Of a DNA stretch of 64,000 bases, positions 1-10,322 are shown piece after piece. The stretch is from Marvania coccoides (taxonomy: Eukaryota; Chlorophyta; Trebouxiophyceae; Chlorellales; Chlorellaceae), in the NCBI GenBank assembly GCA_963854735.1, contig OY978099.1, positions 1,736,001 to 1,800,000 on the forward strand, given 5' to 3'. Made by a program: the position numbers and the translations under genes. Every line of letters begins with the position of its first letter. Positions within the stretch are counted from its first letter, which is position 1. The notes beneath the pieces were generated by a model. That model had not been told where the DNA came from, did no database searches, and was given only the letters and a program-made list of their open reading frames with translations.

Positions 1-54
1 TTAAATATCTCATTTCATTCCTAAATCATAAATGTAATCATTTCATGGCCTCCG

Positions 55-871
55 TCAGTTCACCTCTTCTACGGGCCTGCTGCGAAACAGATTTGCCACG
101 TTTGGAAAAGACAGCGTGCCATCCATGTTCTTTTCGTTCTTCACCGCCGCCCATATTCTGATGTGGCCCCGCACCTGCAGCGTCAAACCTTTGGCCGACA
201 ATTTGTACTTTTCCAAAAATGGGAGGCTCTGGGGATCGCGCTTGAGCTCCGCCTCTTCTTTGGCAGCCGTCTTTGCTGCGTCCCTCTCTGCCCGCTCCTC
301 TGCTGTCAGCCTGCACCTCCCTCCTTTTCCAGCCTTCCTCTCCTCGCTGATGGGCTGCGCGTAGTCGTTGTCATCCTCGTGGTCGGTTTCCGGAACGGCG
401 TCCTCCCGCTCTGGTGACCCCAACAGCCCCGCTGCCGCCAACACCTCCTCGTCCACCGCCTCACCCTCAGCAATCCGCGTAGAACGCCTGGTTGCGCGAC
501 GCCCTTCGAGGATGGGCTGCTGCAGGATGTCATGTTTGTTCTTGCTGCCCTTCTTCCTCCCTCGCTTACCCTTTTCCCTGGCAACAGCGGGGTCAGGTCG
601 GGACCCATCAGGCAGAATGGCGTCTTCGTCGCGCGCTGCAGCGCCCTGCTGGTTGGAGATGTTCTCAAGCGGCAGGCGGGCCTTGGGGGTCCTTTCGTAC
701 TTTGCGTCTGGAGCAAATAGATCGGTTTAATTCAGAGATAACATCTGCAAGGCGAAGAAAGAGGCCACCAAATCATCTGCATCGCGCTTATTTGGGTACA
801 GGCGAAATTATGTAGTTGTTGGATGCCGAGCGGGGCCTCGAATCCTTCACTTCCTTCGTTTGGCGAGGCAT
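55..871 (-). CDS. Hypothetical basic nuclear-type protein (AT-hook-like), repeat-associated
   Basis: Not recognised. A long open frame runs from about position 720 to the stop at 55. It encodes a charged protein with a basic KRGRKKGSK-type AT-hook-like stretch near 540-580, an RRSTR motif, an acidic/charged middle and a C-terminus containing LPFLEKYKLSAKGL and NVANLFRSRPVEE. A possible first exon starts with ATG at 871 (MPRQTKEVKDSRPR) and would need at least one intron to join the main frame; I could not fix the junction. A diverged second copy lies in the opposite orientation at 1971-2345, so this may belong to a mobile or multicopy family. RGRxKGSKNK-type stretches are common in retroelement integrase regions and also in chromatin proteins, so no function is assigned. 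Confidence 0.4.
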
Positions 872-1970
872 GTTGATGAGCTAAACGTTCAAATCAAATT
901 GCACTGCGGCTTCTCTCCACCCCTCAAATAAATCAAGGAAATCATATAATTTCCAAATATGCTTGAGATTTATTAAATTGAGCCCGTTTTCGGGGGTTTT
1001 GAGTTTGGTCGGGGAGGGGGGCGCGAGCCATTTGATTAAGGTATCTCAATATGCGCACTCAGAATTTTGCAGAACTCATTTCTCATTTTTCATTTCTCAA
1101 ATATCATATTGTGAATATGGGCTTTTTTTTTATGTCTTGAATATAATTTATAGCTTGTGGTTGACCTCTTGCGGCCCTGCTCAGCCTGAATTTCGCCGGA
1201 AAAGCCAACCAAATTTACAATCAATCGCTGCGAAAAAACAAAACGGTGGCTATTTTGCACCTGGACAGGCCGAATCTGACGGAATGAGTCGCAAAACACT
1301 GCATGACCTTGATGCTGGCGTTGGAAGCGCCTTAAAAGGACACAAAACAAATATGAAAATCAAACCATTCAAGCAACTTTTGAAGGATTTGCTGGCTGGA
1401 ATCGCCCATCCCGCATTCCCTTGTAAGCTTTTAATGTAAGCAACAGATGATTGAAGGGAAAAAACTCACTCTGGCCGCCCGCCGGCTCATTTTGAAAGAT
1501 GATGATCAGAGCAAAACTCGTAAGAAAAAAGGCGTGCACGGGATTCAGAGGTTTCGTGCTTGCGTTTCAATTGCGTTTTTGTTTAATGGAATTGATTGCG
1601 AGTTTATAGCCTTTCTTTTCCATTTCCCTTTTCCCATTTTCATTTCTCATATTCCCATATTCATTTTCCCAATAGTAGGAGATTGTCGAATTGTAATAGG
1701 GCGATATCACTATTGTATCTCATATCATTCGCTCGAGTTGACGAAAAGGAGCATATATTCAACATATTTCTATTATTTTCATTTTACGCAAATTGAAATA
1801 CCGTGATCAAAGGGCTCGCGCCCTCCTCAACCAAATTCAAAACCACCGAAATCGGGCTCAATTTAATGAATCTGAAGCATATTTGGAAACTATATTATAT
1901 TATTTTATTGATTTATTTGAGGGGTGCAGAGCCCAAAGTGAAATTTGTTTTAAATGTAGCTCTCAACAAC
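872..1970. other. AT-rich spacer between the two inverted gene copies
   Basis: AT-rich DNA with many short homopolymers and a pyrimidine-rich stretch of cattt/ttccc words at about 1615-1670. The open frames here have low-complexity or random-looking translations. I see no gene. Confidence 0.4.
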
Positions 1971-2345
1971 ATGTCTAGCAAAACCAAGCAAGTGAAGGAT
2001 TCGAGGCCCCGCCCTATAACCCTAAAGGGCGGTGCAGATGATTTTGTGGGCACTTCCTTGGCGTTGCAGATGGGATCCCTGAATTAAACATTTTTTCTTG
2101 GTCCAGGCGCAAAGTAGGACGTCCCTCCAAGTCCCGGCTGACGCTCGGGGATATCTCCAACCAGCGGGAAGCCCCGGCGCACGACGAAAATGCCGTTCTG
2201 CCTGGTGGGTCTCGACCAGACCATGACTCCGCTGTTGCCAAGGAGAAGGGTGAGCGAGGGAGGAAAAAGGGCGTCAAGATCAACCAGGGCATCCTGCAGC
2301 AGCCATCCTCGACGGACGTCGCACAACCAGGCGCTCTACGCGGAA
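1971..2345 (+). pseudogene. Diverged partial copy of the 55-871 gene, inverted
   Basis: Starts with an ATG encoding MSSKTKQVKDSRPR, matching MPRQTKEVKDSRPR of the first gene. A shifted frame follows (about 2100-2340) whose translation contains GDISNQ, DENAVLPGGSRPD and KGERGRKKGVK, aligning with ENISNQ, DEDAILPDGSRPD and KGKRGRKKGSK of the first copy. The frame then closes and the C-terminal half of the gene is missing. I read it as a broken inverted duplicate, or as the 5' part of a related gene whose remainder is lost. Confidence 0.5.
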
Positions 2346-2755
2346 ACAGACAGTTCCTCACCTGCGCCACCGCCCGTCGTTTTTGCCAATCTGGCCTTTT
2401 CTATCGCAGCTAACCGGACCGCAGAAACATTTTTTTGGCGCATTTCTAATTATTCAAGCCGTGCTTGAATTTTTCCTGCGTCAAAATCGGACGAAAAAAG
2501 AAACAATCATCAGTGACAAGCGGTTCACAAGCAGTGCCACAAAAATATTCAGGCGTCTTTTTTTTTTGTCCAAAAATCGCCCCAAAAGAGTTTCAATACA
2601 TTGAAACCTTGATACAAGTGGATTCAGGCCCTTGCCTAGCCGAAACCTAGCATATCTGAAACCCGCAATTTTTCAACTAAGATTTTAATAAATTTCGCTG
2701 TGCTTTATTAATTCCCCAGCTTATGAGTGAAATCAGCGTAGGTTTCAATGTTTCA

Positions 2756-2905
2756 AGGTTTTAGGGTTCAAGGTTTTACAGAGGGTTAACGTCTCCTACT
2801 GAGGTTGGTACCGTGGGTTGGAGACGTTACCTTCACGAGGTTTGCAGGTTTACAGGTTTGCAGGTTTTGCCCCTATAGAGAACCGCAAGTCGACAGATGA
2901 CATTT
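2756..2905. repeat. Dispersed repeat with AACGTCTCC/GGAGACGTT hairpin, copy 1 left part
   Basis: The block holds caaggtttt words, AACGTCTCCTACTGAGG, TTGGTACCGTGGG, the reverse-complementary GGAGACGTT and then a run of tttgcagg/tttacagg words ending in CCTATAGAGA. The same order recurs at 23284-23420 with few differences. The two 9-bp arms can form a stem around a roughly 23-nt loop. No coding potential is seen. Confidence 0.7.
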
Positions 2906-3109
2906 GAACACGGGGAATTATATATTTATGAAATGTGGTTTTACAATCTTTAATTTTGGGATGCATACTTTCGTTGTTCTAAGGTGTGCGCGAGGTGTTA
3001 GAGTTTTTGCCATGGCCGGGCCCCAGGACCTGGTAGGCATATTGTTCCCCCTTTAGCCACGCTTTTAGCGCTATTCATTTTCATTTAATTTGCTTGTTCA
3101 CTCCCGCCT

Positions 3110-3235
3110 TGGGGTGCACCAAAGGGGCACCTACACGTTGGTGCACCTATATGTGTACCAATGGAGCACCGCGCCATAAGTGCTGGATAGGTGCTGCCAG
3201 GTGCCAGATAGGTGCACCAATCTCATAGGTGTTGG
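3110..3235. repeat. Cluster of degenerate GGTGCACC palindromes
   Basis: Within about 125 bp the palindrome GGTGCACC and close variants (gggcacc, gtgtacc, ggagcacc, ggtgctg, ggtgcc) occur about nine times, with irregular spacing of roughly 10-20 bp. Similar words occur in the dispersed repeats at about 10540 and 63350. No gene is seen. Confidence 0.5.
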
Positions 3236-3666
3236 TTGTCAAATAGGGCTTTACAGCGCTCTTTATACACTAAAAACACTTGCAATGTAATAATAATGGA
3301 CTAGAATATCTCACAGGAGCCCCCCGCTCACGCCTGGGCGGGGGGGTCAGGACTGATTGCGGCCGACCTTGGCTGCGGTGGCTGCTGCAGTTTCGGCAGC
3401 CACGTCCCTCTTCCTCTTGGCTGCCTCCTTCGCCTTCTTCTCAGCGGTCCGGATGGCGTACGAACAAGTTAATATGATGTTCTAAAATCAAATGGATTGG
3501 AAGTCGGAACACAAAGGAAAATAAACTGCACCAAGGGAAAAATATGCCTTTGACATTTAACAGCCTCGCCGCTCATAAAGTACACAATGCACCCCAAGAT
3601 AAAATGCAGTAAGCCAGAAATTCGCAGAATAGAAGCGCTCAAACGCATGCGCCGCAACCTGGAGAG

Positions 3667-3772
3667 TGTAAGCTCCTATAGAGATCCGCAAGGCGACGTG
3701 CCACAAACCCCACCACAGTAAGGCAGAGCCCCCCCTCCTCCGTCGGATCAATCCCAGTTAATAGGCTCTGGC
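3667..3772. repeat. Dispersed repeat, copy 1 right part (about 100 bp, near-identical to 23414-23517)
   Basis: The stretch from gctcctatagagatccgcaa to aataggctctggcc is, by eye, identical to the one ending at about 23513. A diverged version follows 24300. It lies about 760 bp downstream of the left part, whereas the two parts adjoin at 23.3-23.5 kb, so this copy appears split or interrupted. Non-coding. Confidence 0.75.
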
Positions 3773-4235
3773 CTATATTTATATCATCTTCGAAACGTAC
3801 AGACCGATTATTACAAGATTGAGTATTCGAAAATAAAATAATGAGGTGTCCCTGCTCGTGCAGGGGTTGGCCATATTGCGCACTCAGATAATATAATTAG
3901 ATTCTCTTAATTCAACGGGTCTAAACAGGAAACTGACTATATTTGTGAGGGATGCGACATTAAGCCAGCAGTTGAGGAAAGAGTGGAGGGAGGTATTTCC
4001 ATAACAATATTTGGTGAATTTGTGTACAAGGAAATGCGCAGTTTGCCGTCTGTTGCGCACGTTATATGGGCGGCATTCATTATTTTATGTTCAGAAAAGG
4101 CACAGCTAATAGAGTAAAAAGGTTCAGCATCGAGGCCCAAATTGAAATACTAGTTATACTACAATATATATACGATTATTCGTTATTCCATTGTAGGCCT
4201 CCTCCAATATTTGGGCCAAATTGGCGTCCTCCAAA

Positions 4236-5237
4236 ATGGCATTTTTTGCCAATATTTGCCCGAGAAAAGCAAGTCGATGGCTCATTATTTTTATTTTAAT
4301 CGCTTTCCTAGGCAGTGCCATGATTGCACCCTTAATTGTTTTTATAAACACGGGAATAGACCCCTCTTCGTGGCATAATAGCTTCAAACCCCCCCACCCA
4401 ATAACCTGCGGTGCTCTCTATTTTGGCTACAACCAAGACAAAGAACACGTGCAAAAATATGTTAGAGTGATCAGAAACAGTGCGGCAGGTATTCGGCGCC
4501 ATTCTCCTTCAATAAAAATAGCTATTGCAACAAATGCCGAATTGGACAACGACCATGGGTTTGATAATGTCATTTACATCCCTGAGGATAAAGTTTTTCC
4601 AGGGAGGCAGTGGTGGACGAGGATTTTATTTCTTAACAAAACTCCCTACGACTATACCCTTGCCATTGATTCGGATAGAGCTATTTGCAGTGAAATCAGC
4701 AGCGGATTTAAAATGTTGAAATACTATGATATGCTCCATGTCTCTGCGGGAATACTTCCTGCGTTTGACAATGGAGTCATGTTTTACAAGAAAGGTGAAC
4801 GCTTCAACACGTTAATAGAAATCTGGATGCAATATCAAAAAAAGTATCATCAATTTGGCGAGGATCAGTTTTCTCTTGCACAAGCTCTCGATCGTGTGCC
4901 GGACTTTGCGAGCGGGGTTCTTTTTCCATCATGGCAAATGAAATATATTCCTGTAAAGGGCCAAACGTGGGGCCAAGCTAATATGTCGAGGACGCTTGTT
5001 ATTCATGGAGAGGTAAAAATTGGTGCCTTCGCATCTTGTCCAGCCAATTCTAATGAAACGACTGCTCGTATATACGCACACAATAACATGAAAACGCCGC
5101 CTTATAAAATTTGCTACAGCCAAAACGAATGTGATGATTTTCTAGACGGTCAATGTGCGAACCCTGAGATTGATTGGTCGCCTCCTACGCATTTTGTGCA
5201 ACCCAGAATCAAATATTTGTCACGTTTTATTGTTTAG
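4236..5237 (+). CDS. Golgi-type GT-A glycosyltransferase (type II membrane protein)
   Basis: Predicted 333-residue protein in one exon. The ATG at 4236 gives a short basic N-terminus (MAFFANICPRKASR), one hydrophobic anchor (about residues 17-38) and a lumenal catalytic domain. The Asp-Ser-Asp (IDSDRA) preceded by YDYTLA is a DXD-type metal/nucleotide-sugar site, and GEDQFSLAQAL downstream fits the acceptor-side helix of nucleotide-diphospho-sugar transferases. NxS/T sites such as NMS and NET suggest lumenal glycosylation. The closest general class is GT-A enzymes of the nucleotide-diphospho-sugar transferase/GT8-like type; donor and acceptor are unknown. Coding sequence is AT-leaning and intronless, like the other transferases nearby. 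The class is well supported, the reaction is not. Confidence 0.75.
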   Translation: MAFFANICPRKASRWLIIFILIAFLGSAMIAPLIVFINTGIDPSSWHNSFKPPHPITCGALYFGYNQDKEHVQKYVRVIRNSAAGIRRHSPSIKIAIATNAELDNDHGFDNVIYIPEDKVFPGRQWWTRILFLNKTPYDYTLAIDSDRAICSEISSGFKMLKYYDMLHVSAGILPAFDNGVMFYKKGERFNTLIEIWMQYQKKYHQFGEDQFSLAQALDRVPDFASGVLFPSWQMKYIPVKGQTWGQANMSRTLVIHGEVKIGAFASCPANSNETTARIYAHNNMKTPPYKICYSQNECDDFLDGQCANPEIDWSPPTHFVQPRIKYLSRFIV

Positions 5238-5619
5238 ATGGGATTTGGAGACTGATCAAACATATCGAGTCAAGAATCTGCTCTTAAATATGCATACTAC
5301 GAATGCCAAAAATAGGGTTCTTATCGGGCTTTTTTTTTTTGCCTAGCTGCCAACCTCTCCAGCAGATTTGCTCTGTTATTTCTTTGAGAGGTCCATATTC
5401 ATTTCTATGGAGGATTATGCTGTCGAATTAGTCGATTGTTTGCAGCAGATGGGCGATGGAGAGGGCTCCCAGCCACTTCGCTGGACAACAACGTTGTCAT
5501 ACTATTTACAAGGGTATAGCCTTTAACTGGAAACCTGCAAACAATTTTTTTAAGAATTTTGCATCACCTTACCAAGTAGAAACACATTTATTCTAGGTAA
5601 AACCTCTAACCCAAAGAAA

Positions 5620-6909
5620 TTAATGTTTAAAATGAACCCCAGCAACACGGGGCTGGACTGATGCAAGTCGACCGGCCACCTCAGTGAAAGAACTCCAAAA
5701 ACTCCCTAATATTTGATTTGAACTTCCCAACACTTGCAAATCTGCGTACGCATACTGTATGCATGCCATCGACCTATCACTGCAATTCCGTGGTATATAA
5801 TAAACTTTTCTTTTGATTTCTTGTGTAAGTTCACTCAGAGCACGGACATCGTCAGTTGCTACAAAGAAAACAGCATGTGGATCTGATTTAGCTACTCGTC
5901 GCATTTCTGAAATGAAGGTTGCCACGTTGTTCCCTGAGAAAGCAGCCTTCAATTGTTCCCAACTCTTTTGCGAGTACGTTGTCTTTGGCAAATCCCGCAT
6001 TTCTTTGTCAGGTGAAGCCTGTCGAATGTGAACTCCTATCAAAACTGCATCACGAGGGATTTTCATCTTTTGAACAATGGCGATAACCTGGGAAGAAGGG
6101 ACGATTCGTTTCAGCATTGCATTTTCTAGGTCGTTAGAAAATTGGAAATGTGTTGAATTTTGCATTAGCCTAAATCCTGTTCGCAAGTATATGTGCTTTT
6201 CTGGGTTAACCAATACTGGATCATATCGACGAAGTCGATATCTTGGTGACATGTGGTCATACACATCATAAATGTGCTCATCCAATTCTGCGTGTGAAAA
6301 GCAATTCCAAACATCCAATAAACCACTTTTTTTCAAATCTATGAGAGCTTCTATGGGTGCATCTAGATGTATATCTTGCTGCCAAATCACTCTCAACCAC
6401 CTGCCATGTTGTTGGGCCAGCACCATGGCCGTGGCCAGTGCACGGAGTCGGTTACAGAGCCCAAACTGGAGGTGAACTACCAACATTTTTTTCGTCTCGG
6501 TATTGAGCCACGCACTTTCATGCGAATTGATAAGTTTTCGAGTATATTCCACGCCCACGGCGTAAACGAGTGCAGGATCGAGTCCCAACTTCGAAAGAGG
6601 TACGGAAAGTCGTGAAGCCCATTGTTCGGTGTAAGCTATAGAATAATGCGCTTGCGATGCTTGCGATGCTTGCGATGCTTGCGATGCTTGCGATGCTTGC
6701 GATGCTTGCGATGCTTGCGATGCTTGCGATGAAGTAAGAAACCAGGTTGTTGCGAATTTAACGAAAACAAAAAGTACGATTGTTGCCAAACTGAAGCTGA
6801 ATAGTTTGACAATATTTCGTATAGTCCTCTTAGATTTGATCTTCGCCCGCATCGTATGAATGTTCAAAAATGAATGATATGCTGGGGTCGCTGTAATGTT
6901 CGAAAACAT
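5620..6909 (-). CDS. Fucosyltransferase-like GT-B enzyme with SQA-repeat stem
   Basis: About 429 residues from the ATG at 6909; a start at 6852 (MRAKIKSKR) is equally plausible and puts basic residues directly before the hydrophobic anchor (NIVKLFSFSLATIVLFVFV). The stem contains nine perfect Ser-Gln-Ala units. The catalytic region begins with VVHLQFGLCNRLRALATA, the GLxNRLRA pattern of GT-B fucosyltransferases, and VLIGVHIRQASPD fits the HxRxxD-type GDP-fucose-binding motif of GT11/GT23/GT65-like enzymes. Near the C-terminus, VLGSSNQILGSFWSSFTEVA matches the conserved S-F segment of that fold. The likely role is adding fucose, or a similar GDP-sugar, to glycans in the Golgi. Its N-terminal catalytic half is homologous to the C-terminal domain of the gene at 33392-34852. 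It is divergently arranged with the gene at 7157, about 250 bp apart. Confidence 0.7.
   Translation of the reverse strand: MFSNITATPAYHSFLNIHTMRAKIKSKRTIRNIVKLFSFSLATIVLFVFVKFATTWFLTSSQASQASQASQASQASQASQASQASQAHYSIAYTEQWASRLSVPLSKLGLDPALVYAVGVEYTRKLINSHESAWLNTETKKMLVVHLQFGLCNRLRALATAMVLAQQHGRWLRVIWQQDIHLDAPIEALIDLKKSGLLDVWNCFSHAELDEHIYDVYDHMSPRYRLRRYDPVLVNPEKHIYLRTGFRLMQNSTHFQFSNDLENAMLKRIVPSSQVIAIVQKMKIPRDAVLIGVHIRQASPDKEMRDLPKTTYSQKSWEQLKAAFSGNNVATFISEMRRVAKSDPHAVFFVATDDVRALSELTQEIKRKVYYIPRNCSDRSMACIQYAYADLQVLGSSNQILGSFWSSFTEVAGRLASVQPRVAGVHFKH
6650..6730. repeat. Nine perfect tandem 9-bp units (gcttgcgat) inside the transferase stem
   Basis: Eighty-one bases consist of nine identical 9-bp units, encoding Ser-Gln-Ala on the minus strand directly after the membrane anchor. 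Because the unit is a multiple of three, copy-number change keeps the frame and alters only stem length. Perfect identity suggests recent expansion. Confidence 0.95.
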
Positions 6910-7156
6910 CCATATGATAAACAAAATAAAAAATTAGAATAAAATTAAAATCTTCGGCTCCCAATTTTTTTCCAACCAAAACCACGTGACGAGTGCTAGA
7001 GAAACAGTTGATAAGATAATACTAATCTGCTGCATGTGTGGAAGGAAAACAAATATGAAAGAGCCGCACAGTCCTGAATTTTAGAAAGTTAGAGGATAAC
7101 CTAATAGATAAATATGGCCGCTGCCGCTCAGGAGAAAACCTTGTTATTTCGCAGTA

Positions 7157-8998
7157 ATGAACATAACCAGGCAATTCCCTTCTTGGGGGCGCAGAAGTAG
7201 TAGCCCACGCAGATCGCTCCACACCATTAAAAAGTTAATTTATATTTTCATCTTCGCAGTTTCTAGCATTTGGTTCATTATATCATTAAGAAAGCAGGCT
7301 AGCTTTACAATTATCGTATATCTCTTCACTTTTAATCGGCAGGCCTCCTTTGAAAGATTGTGGAATTCCATCGAAAGCAGCTTGCCCGTTGAATGCTCTG
7401 TTAAATTTCGGGTCGTTTGGGATCTCGATAATGAAATGCGCCCTAAAGATCGCAATGCGTTTTCGCAGTATCTCAATGCTTTGACCTCTTGCCATGGCCC
7501 GGTTTCAATTCAACATCCAACTCACCACGTTGGTCTAAAAAATTCAATTCTTAGCGCATGGAATCCGATTTATGATGACGAGTTTGCTATATTCCTCGAA
7601 GACGACATAGAAGTCTCGCCATATTTCTTAGTGTTCTCCCAATCTGCTATTTCTACCTACCGCGGTAAAGATAGCACTGGCAGGCTTCTCGGAGTCTCTC
7701 TATTTCACGAATTGTACAACCAGGTGCTTGGCATTCCTGTTCAGTTTGCAACGCAAGGGGAGCCATTTGTTTATCAGCAGCCACAAAGCTGGGGCGCAGT
7801 TTATTTTCCAGCTGGTTGGAAAAGGTTTCTTAAGTTTGTGGAATCTTTTCCCGCAGATCAAGAACCGCTTATTCCATATTCTCTTTCTAATTATTGGGAT
7901 TACCAGAAAAGCTGGAAGAAGTATGCAGTGTCGTTCATGTACCATCATGATAGCTACATGGTTTACACCAACTTTCCACACAATTTATCATTAACAGCAA
8001 ACCATGCAGAGGTCGGTACGAACTTCAAGAAACGGCCATCGCAAGATGATCTCTTGGAAAAATTTGCTCCTCCGTTGGTGGTTAAACAAGCACATCCTCC
8101 AGCCTTTCTTTTCGATCTCCCGCCATTGGAGCACATGCATGTGTATGATCTATATTATCAACGACGCAGATCAACTGATGATCTTTCTCCACTTAAAACA
8201 GAAGTTGAGAAATTTGTTCTGATAACCACGTTCCCTCGACTACATAGGTACTCCCAAGTTAGGCAGGACGAACTTGTGCATGCATTTCAAATTAACCTCC
8301 GACTTGGTCTTTTTAGCGATATTTTGATCATTGAAGAGCTAAATCCATATATAACAGATAAGAGTTTATCGTTTGGCCAACTTTTGCACTCTGATGAACT
8401 ACTGGATATCAATTACTCCCTTGAAAAAGTAGAAAAACAACTATCGTACAGAGATTTGGTATTTCGAGCAAATAAATTATTCCCTGGTCGAATGGTTGTG
8501 ATAGCACATTCAGATATTTACTTTGATCATTCACTTCGCTGTGCTGCTGCAATAAGTCAGCATCCAGACGCGAAAATGATGCTCGCGTTGTCGAGACAGC
8601 CTACTCCCTTTTGTCCATCCAGCAGCTCTGGAGGAACACGGTCTGGTGGGGAGCAATTTGTTCAAAATTTATGCGAGGAGTATTTCAACTCACATGATGC
8701 ATTTATATTTAAGTCTCCTGCTGAAATACCCTTAAACCATCTCGATTTTTTCCCTAATTCTCAAGGAGCTGAAAATGTTTTCATCGAAACTTTCAAAAAA
8801 GCGCATTATGTCGTCCACAACCCTTGCAAGGATATCCATGCTTTCCATTACCATTGCGACTCTTCGGAACGAGCGCGGTCGACCGAGCGGCATCTTATAT
8901 TGGAAAGGGTTAATAATGCTACACCATTTGCAAGCGTCTGGACTGCCGAGTTGATGGCAGCGCCAAAGCGGTTTCTTTTTTGTAAATTTTATTATTGA
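7157..8998 (+). CDS. Two-domain GT-A glycosyltransferase, type II membrane protein (family A)
   Basis: 613 residues in one exon: basic N-terminus, anchor at about residues 26-44 (LIYIFIFAVSSIWFIISL), then a first GT-A domain starting VYLFTFNRQASFERLW. FLEDDIEVSP carries an EDD metal-binding motif like that of GnT-I-type (GT13) enzymes, with YQQPQSWGAVYFP downstream. The second half (about residues 350-600) contains YRDLVFRANKLFPGRMVVIAHSDIYFD, a SDIYFD motif of another GT-A-like domain, followed by ALSRQPTPFCP. It may therefore carry two activities. The paralogue at 12557-14326 aligns over its whole length. Probably a Golgi enzyme building N- or O-glycans or cell-wall glycan; substrates unknown. 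Codon use is AT-rich. Confidence 0.75.
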   Translation: MNITRQFPSWGRRSSSPRRSLHTIKKLIYIFIFAVSSIWFIISLRKQASFTIIVYLFTFNRQASFERLWNSIESSLPVECSVKFRVVWDLDNEMRPKDRNAFSQYLNALTSCHGPVSIQHPTHHVGLKNSILSAWNPIYDDEFAIFLEDDIEVSPYFLVFSQSAISTYRGKDSTGRLLGVSLFHELYNQVLGIPVQFATQGEPFVYQQPQSWGAVYFPAGWKRFLKFVESFPADQEPLIPYSLSNYWDYQKSWKKYAVSFMYHHDSYMVYTNFPHNLSLTANHAEVGTNFKKRPSQDDLLEKFAPPLVVKQAHPPAFLFDLPPLEHMHVYDLYYQRRRSTDDLSPLKTEVEKFVLITTFPRLHRYSQVRQDELVHAFQINLRLGLFSDILIIEELNPYITDKSLSFGQLLHSDELLDINYSLEKVEKQLSYRDLVFRANKLFPGRMVVIAHSDIYFDHSLRCAAAISQHPDAKMMLALSRQPTPFCPSSSSGGTRSGGEQFVQNLCEEYFNSHDAFIFKSPAEIPLNHLDFFPNSQGAENVFIETFKKAHYVVHNPCKDIHAFHYHCDSSERARSTERHLILERVNNATPFASVWTAELMAAPKRFLFCKFYY

Positions 8999-8999
8999 A

Positions 9000-10320
9000 C
9001 TTGTTTTCGCTTCGAGCAAGCTTGTTATTTCTGCAAGTTCGTGTCATTTGTTTTTGTTATAAACAGCAGCGTTTTTCAGATAATTATCCAGATGCTCGTT
9101 CGGTCCCAAGGACAATTTGATTTAGCTCATTAAGAGGAGCTTGTGCATGGAAGAGATGTTTAGGTTGCCGTGTTCATTTAGTACCTGAGCTACAATTGAT
9201 TGTTACAGGTACCCTGGAAATGTATTGTGTTTTTACAGTTTCCCGATTTTGAAGGTAACCCAAAACGCCAGTGCAAATACAATAATTAAAATATAATTTT
9301 TTAGTATACGTTTATGCAGTTTTCTAACCTATGAAATATTAAAATGTAACAAATATTTGGGAATGGGATATATGCCGCCTGTCGGGCGCGCCAAAATTTC
9401 GCCGACCAAAAAAACGCGTTTTCGAAACCTATCTCCTCCCTGCCCGGCGAGCGCCGGGGCCGGTCGCTTTGCGGGCGCGCCGTCCGCGGCTGCCGCCGTC
9501 ATTCTTAGGTTGCCGAATTCTAAAACGGGCCCCTGGGGCGGAGCTTCCGGATGCTTCCGCCGCCTTGCCCTGGCGTGCTTTCTTTCCCCCTGGCGGCCTT
9601 GGAGTCGCCCTGTGCGCTGCCCGACGTTCCTGAATCGATTGTTATTGTTACTGCTTGTCCTGCGATTCCTTGGATTGCCTTTCTGACCGTCATCAAAATT
9701 CTGTGGGTACCGCTCGACCGCCAGGTCCCTTGCTGGAGGCAGAAAAAAAAAAGGAAAATTCGTGCTCCCTGGCCTTCCTCCCTCATCCTTTGGTTTTTAC
9801 ATGACGTGTAACGACCGCGGCCGCGAACGCCGCGCCCTCGGTCCCTCCCAGGAGCCGACGGCCTGAGGCCTCCCATTCCCGCCCCCAGGGGCCTTGTTTA
9901 ATTCTATGGGAGAGAAGAAGGCAGATAAAGCCTTCTATCACGCACCAACGACTCAAAATCAACTAGCCCTGCATCTGGAACTGCAGCAGGCAATATAGCT
10001 GAAGTGCAGGCTGCCAGTTGACCTCCAAAACATGAGATTTTGCACTTTCAAATATTAACATCTCGTGATAACGGGATATATAAAGGGATGGAAGCGTCTC
10101 CCCAGCGCACCATTTCCTCTCGCTATCAGCAGCCATGGATGCATGTTGCCAAACAAGCGGCGGCGTGCGTGCAACTTTTAATAGCACGAAACTGCAGCGA
10201 GAGGGCAGAAATCCACCAGCCCATGGAAATATGATGACCAAGCGTGCCTCAAACTCTTTACATGCTGTCCTCAAATGTGACGGAAATCGCTCTTCTAGTT
10301 GCATAATTGCAGTGGGATAC
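9000..10320. other. Intergenic, with a GC-rich island at about 9380-9895
   Basis: 9000-9355 is AT-rich with no gene seen. From about 9380 to 9895 composition turns sharply GC-rich (GGCGCGCC near 9385 and 9474, gccgcggcc-like words), with overlapping open frames on both strands whose translations are Pro/Arg/Gly-rich and not recognisable. It could be a decayed GC-rich element or exon. At about 10075-10085 there is a TATATAAAG sequence, but no convincing gene follows it. Confidence 0.4.
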
Positions 10321-10322
10321 AT

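Noticed and set aside
963..1439. 158-codon plus-strand frame between the inverted gene copies
   Set aside because: Phe/Ser-rich low-complexity translation matching the AT-rich base composition; no motif or splice partner.
6650..6730. CRISPR-like tandem array
   Set aside because: Nine contiguous 9-bp units without spacers inside a coding frame; a minisatellite, not CRISPR.
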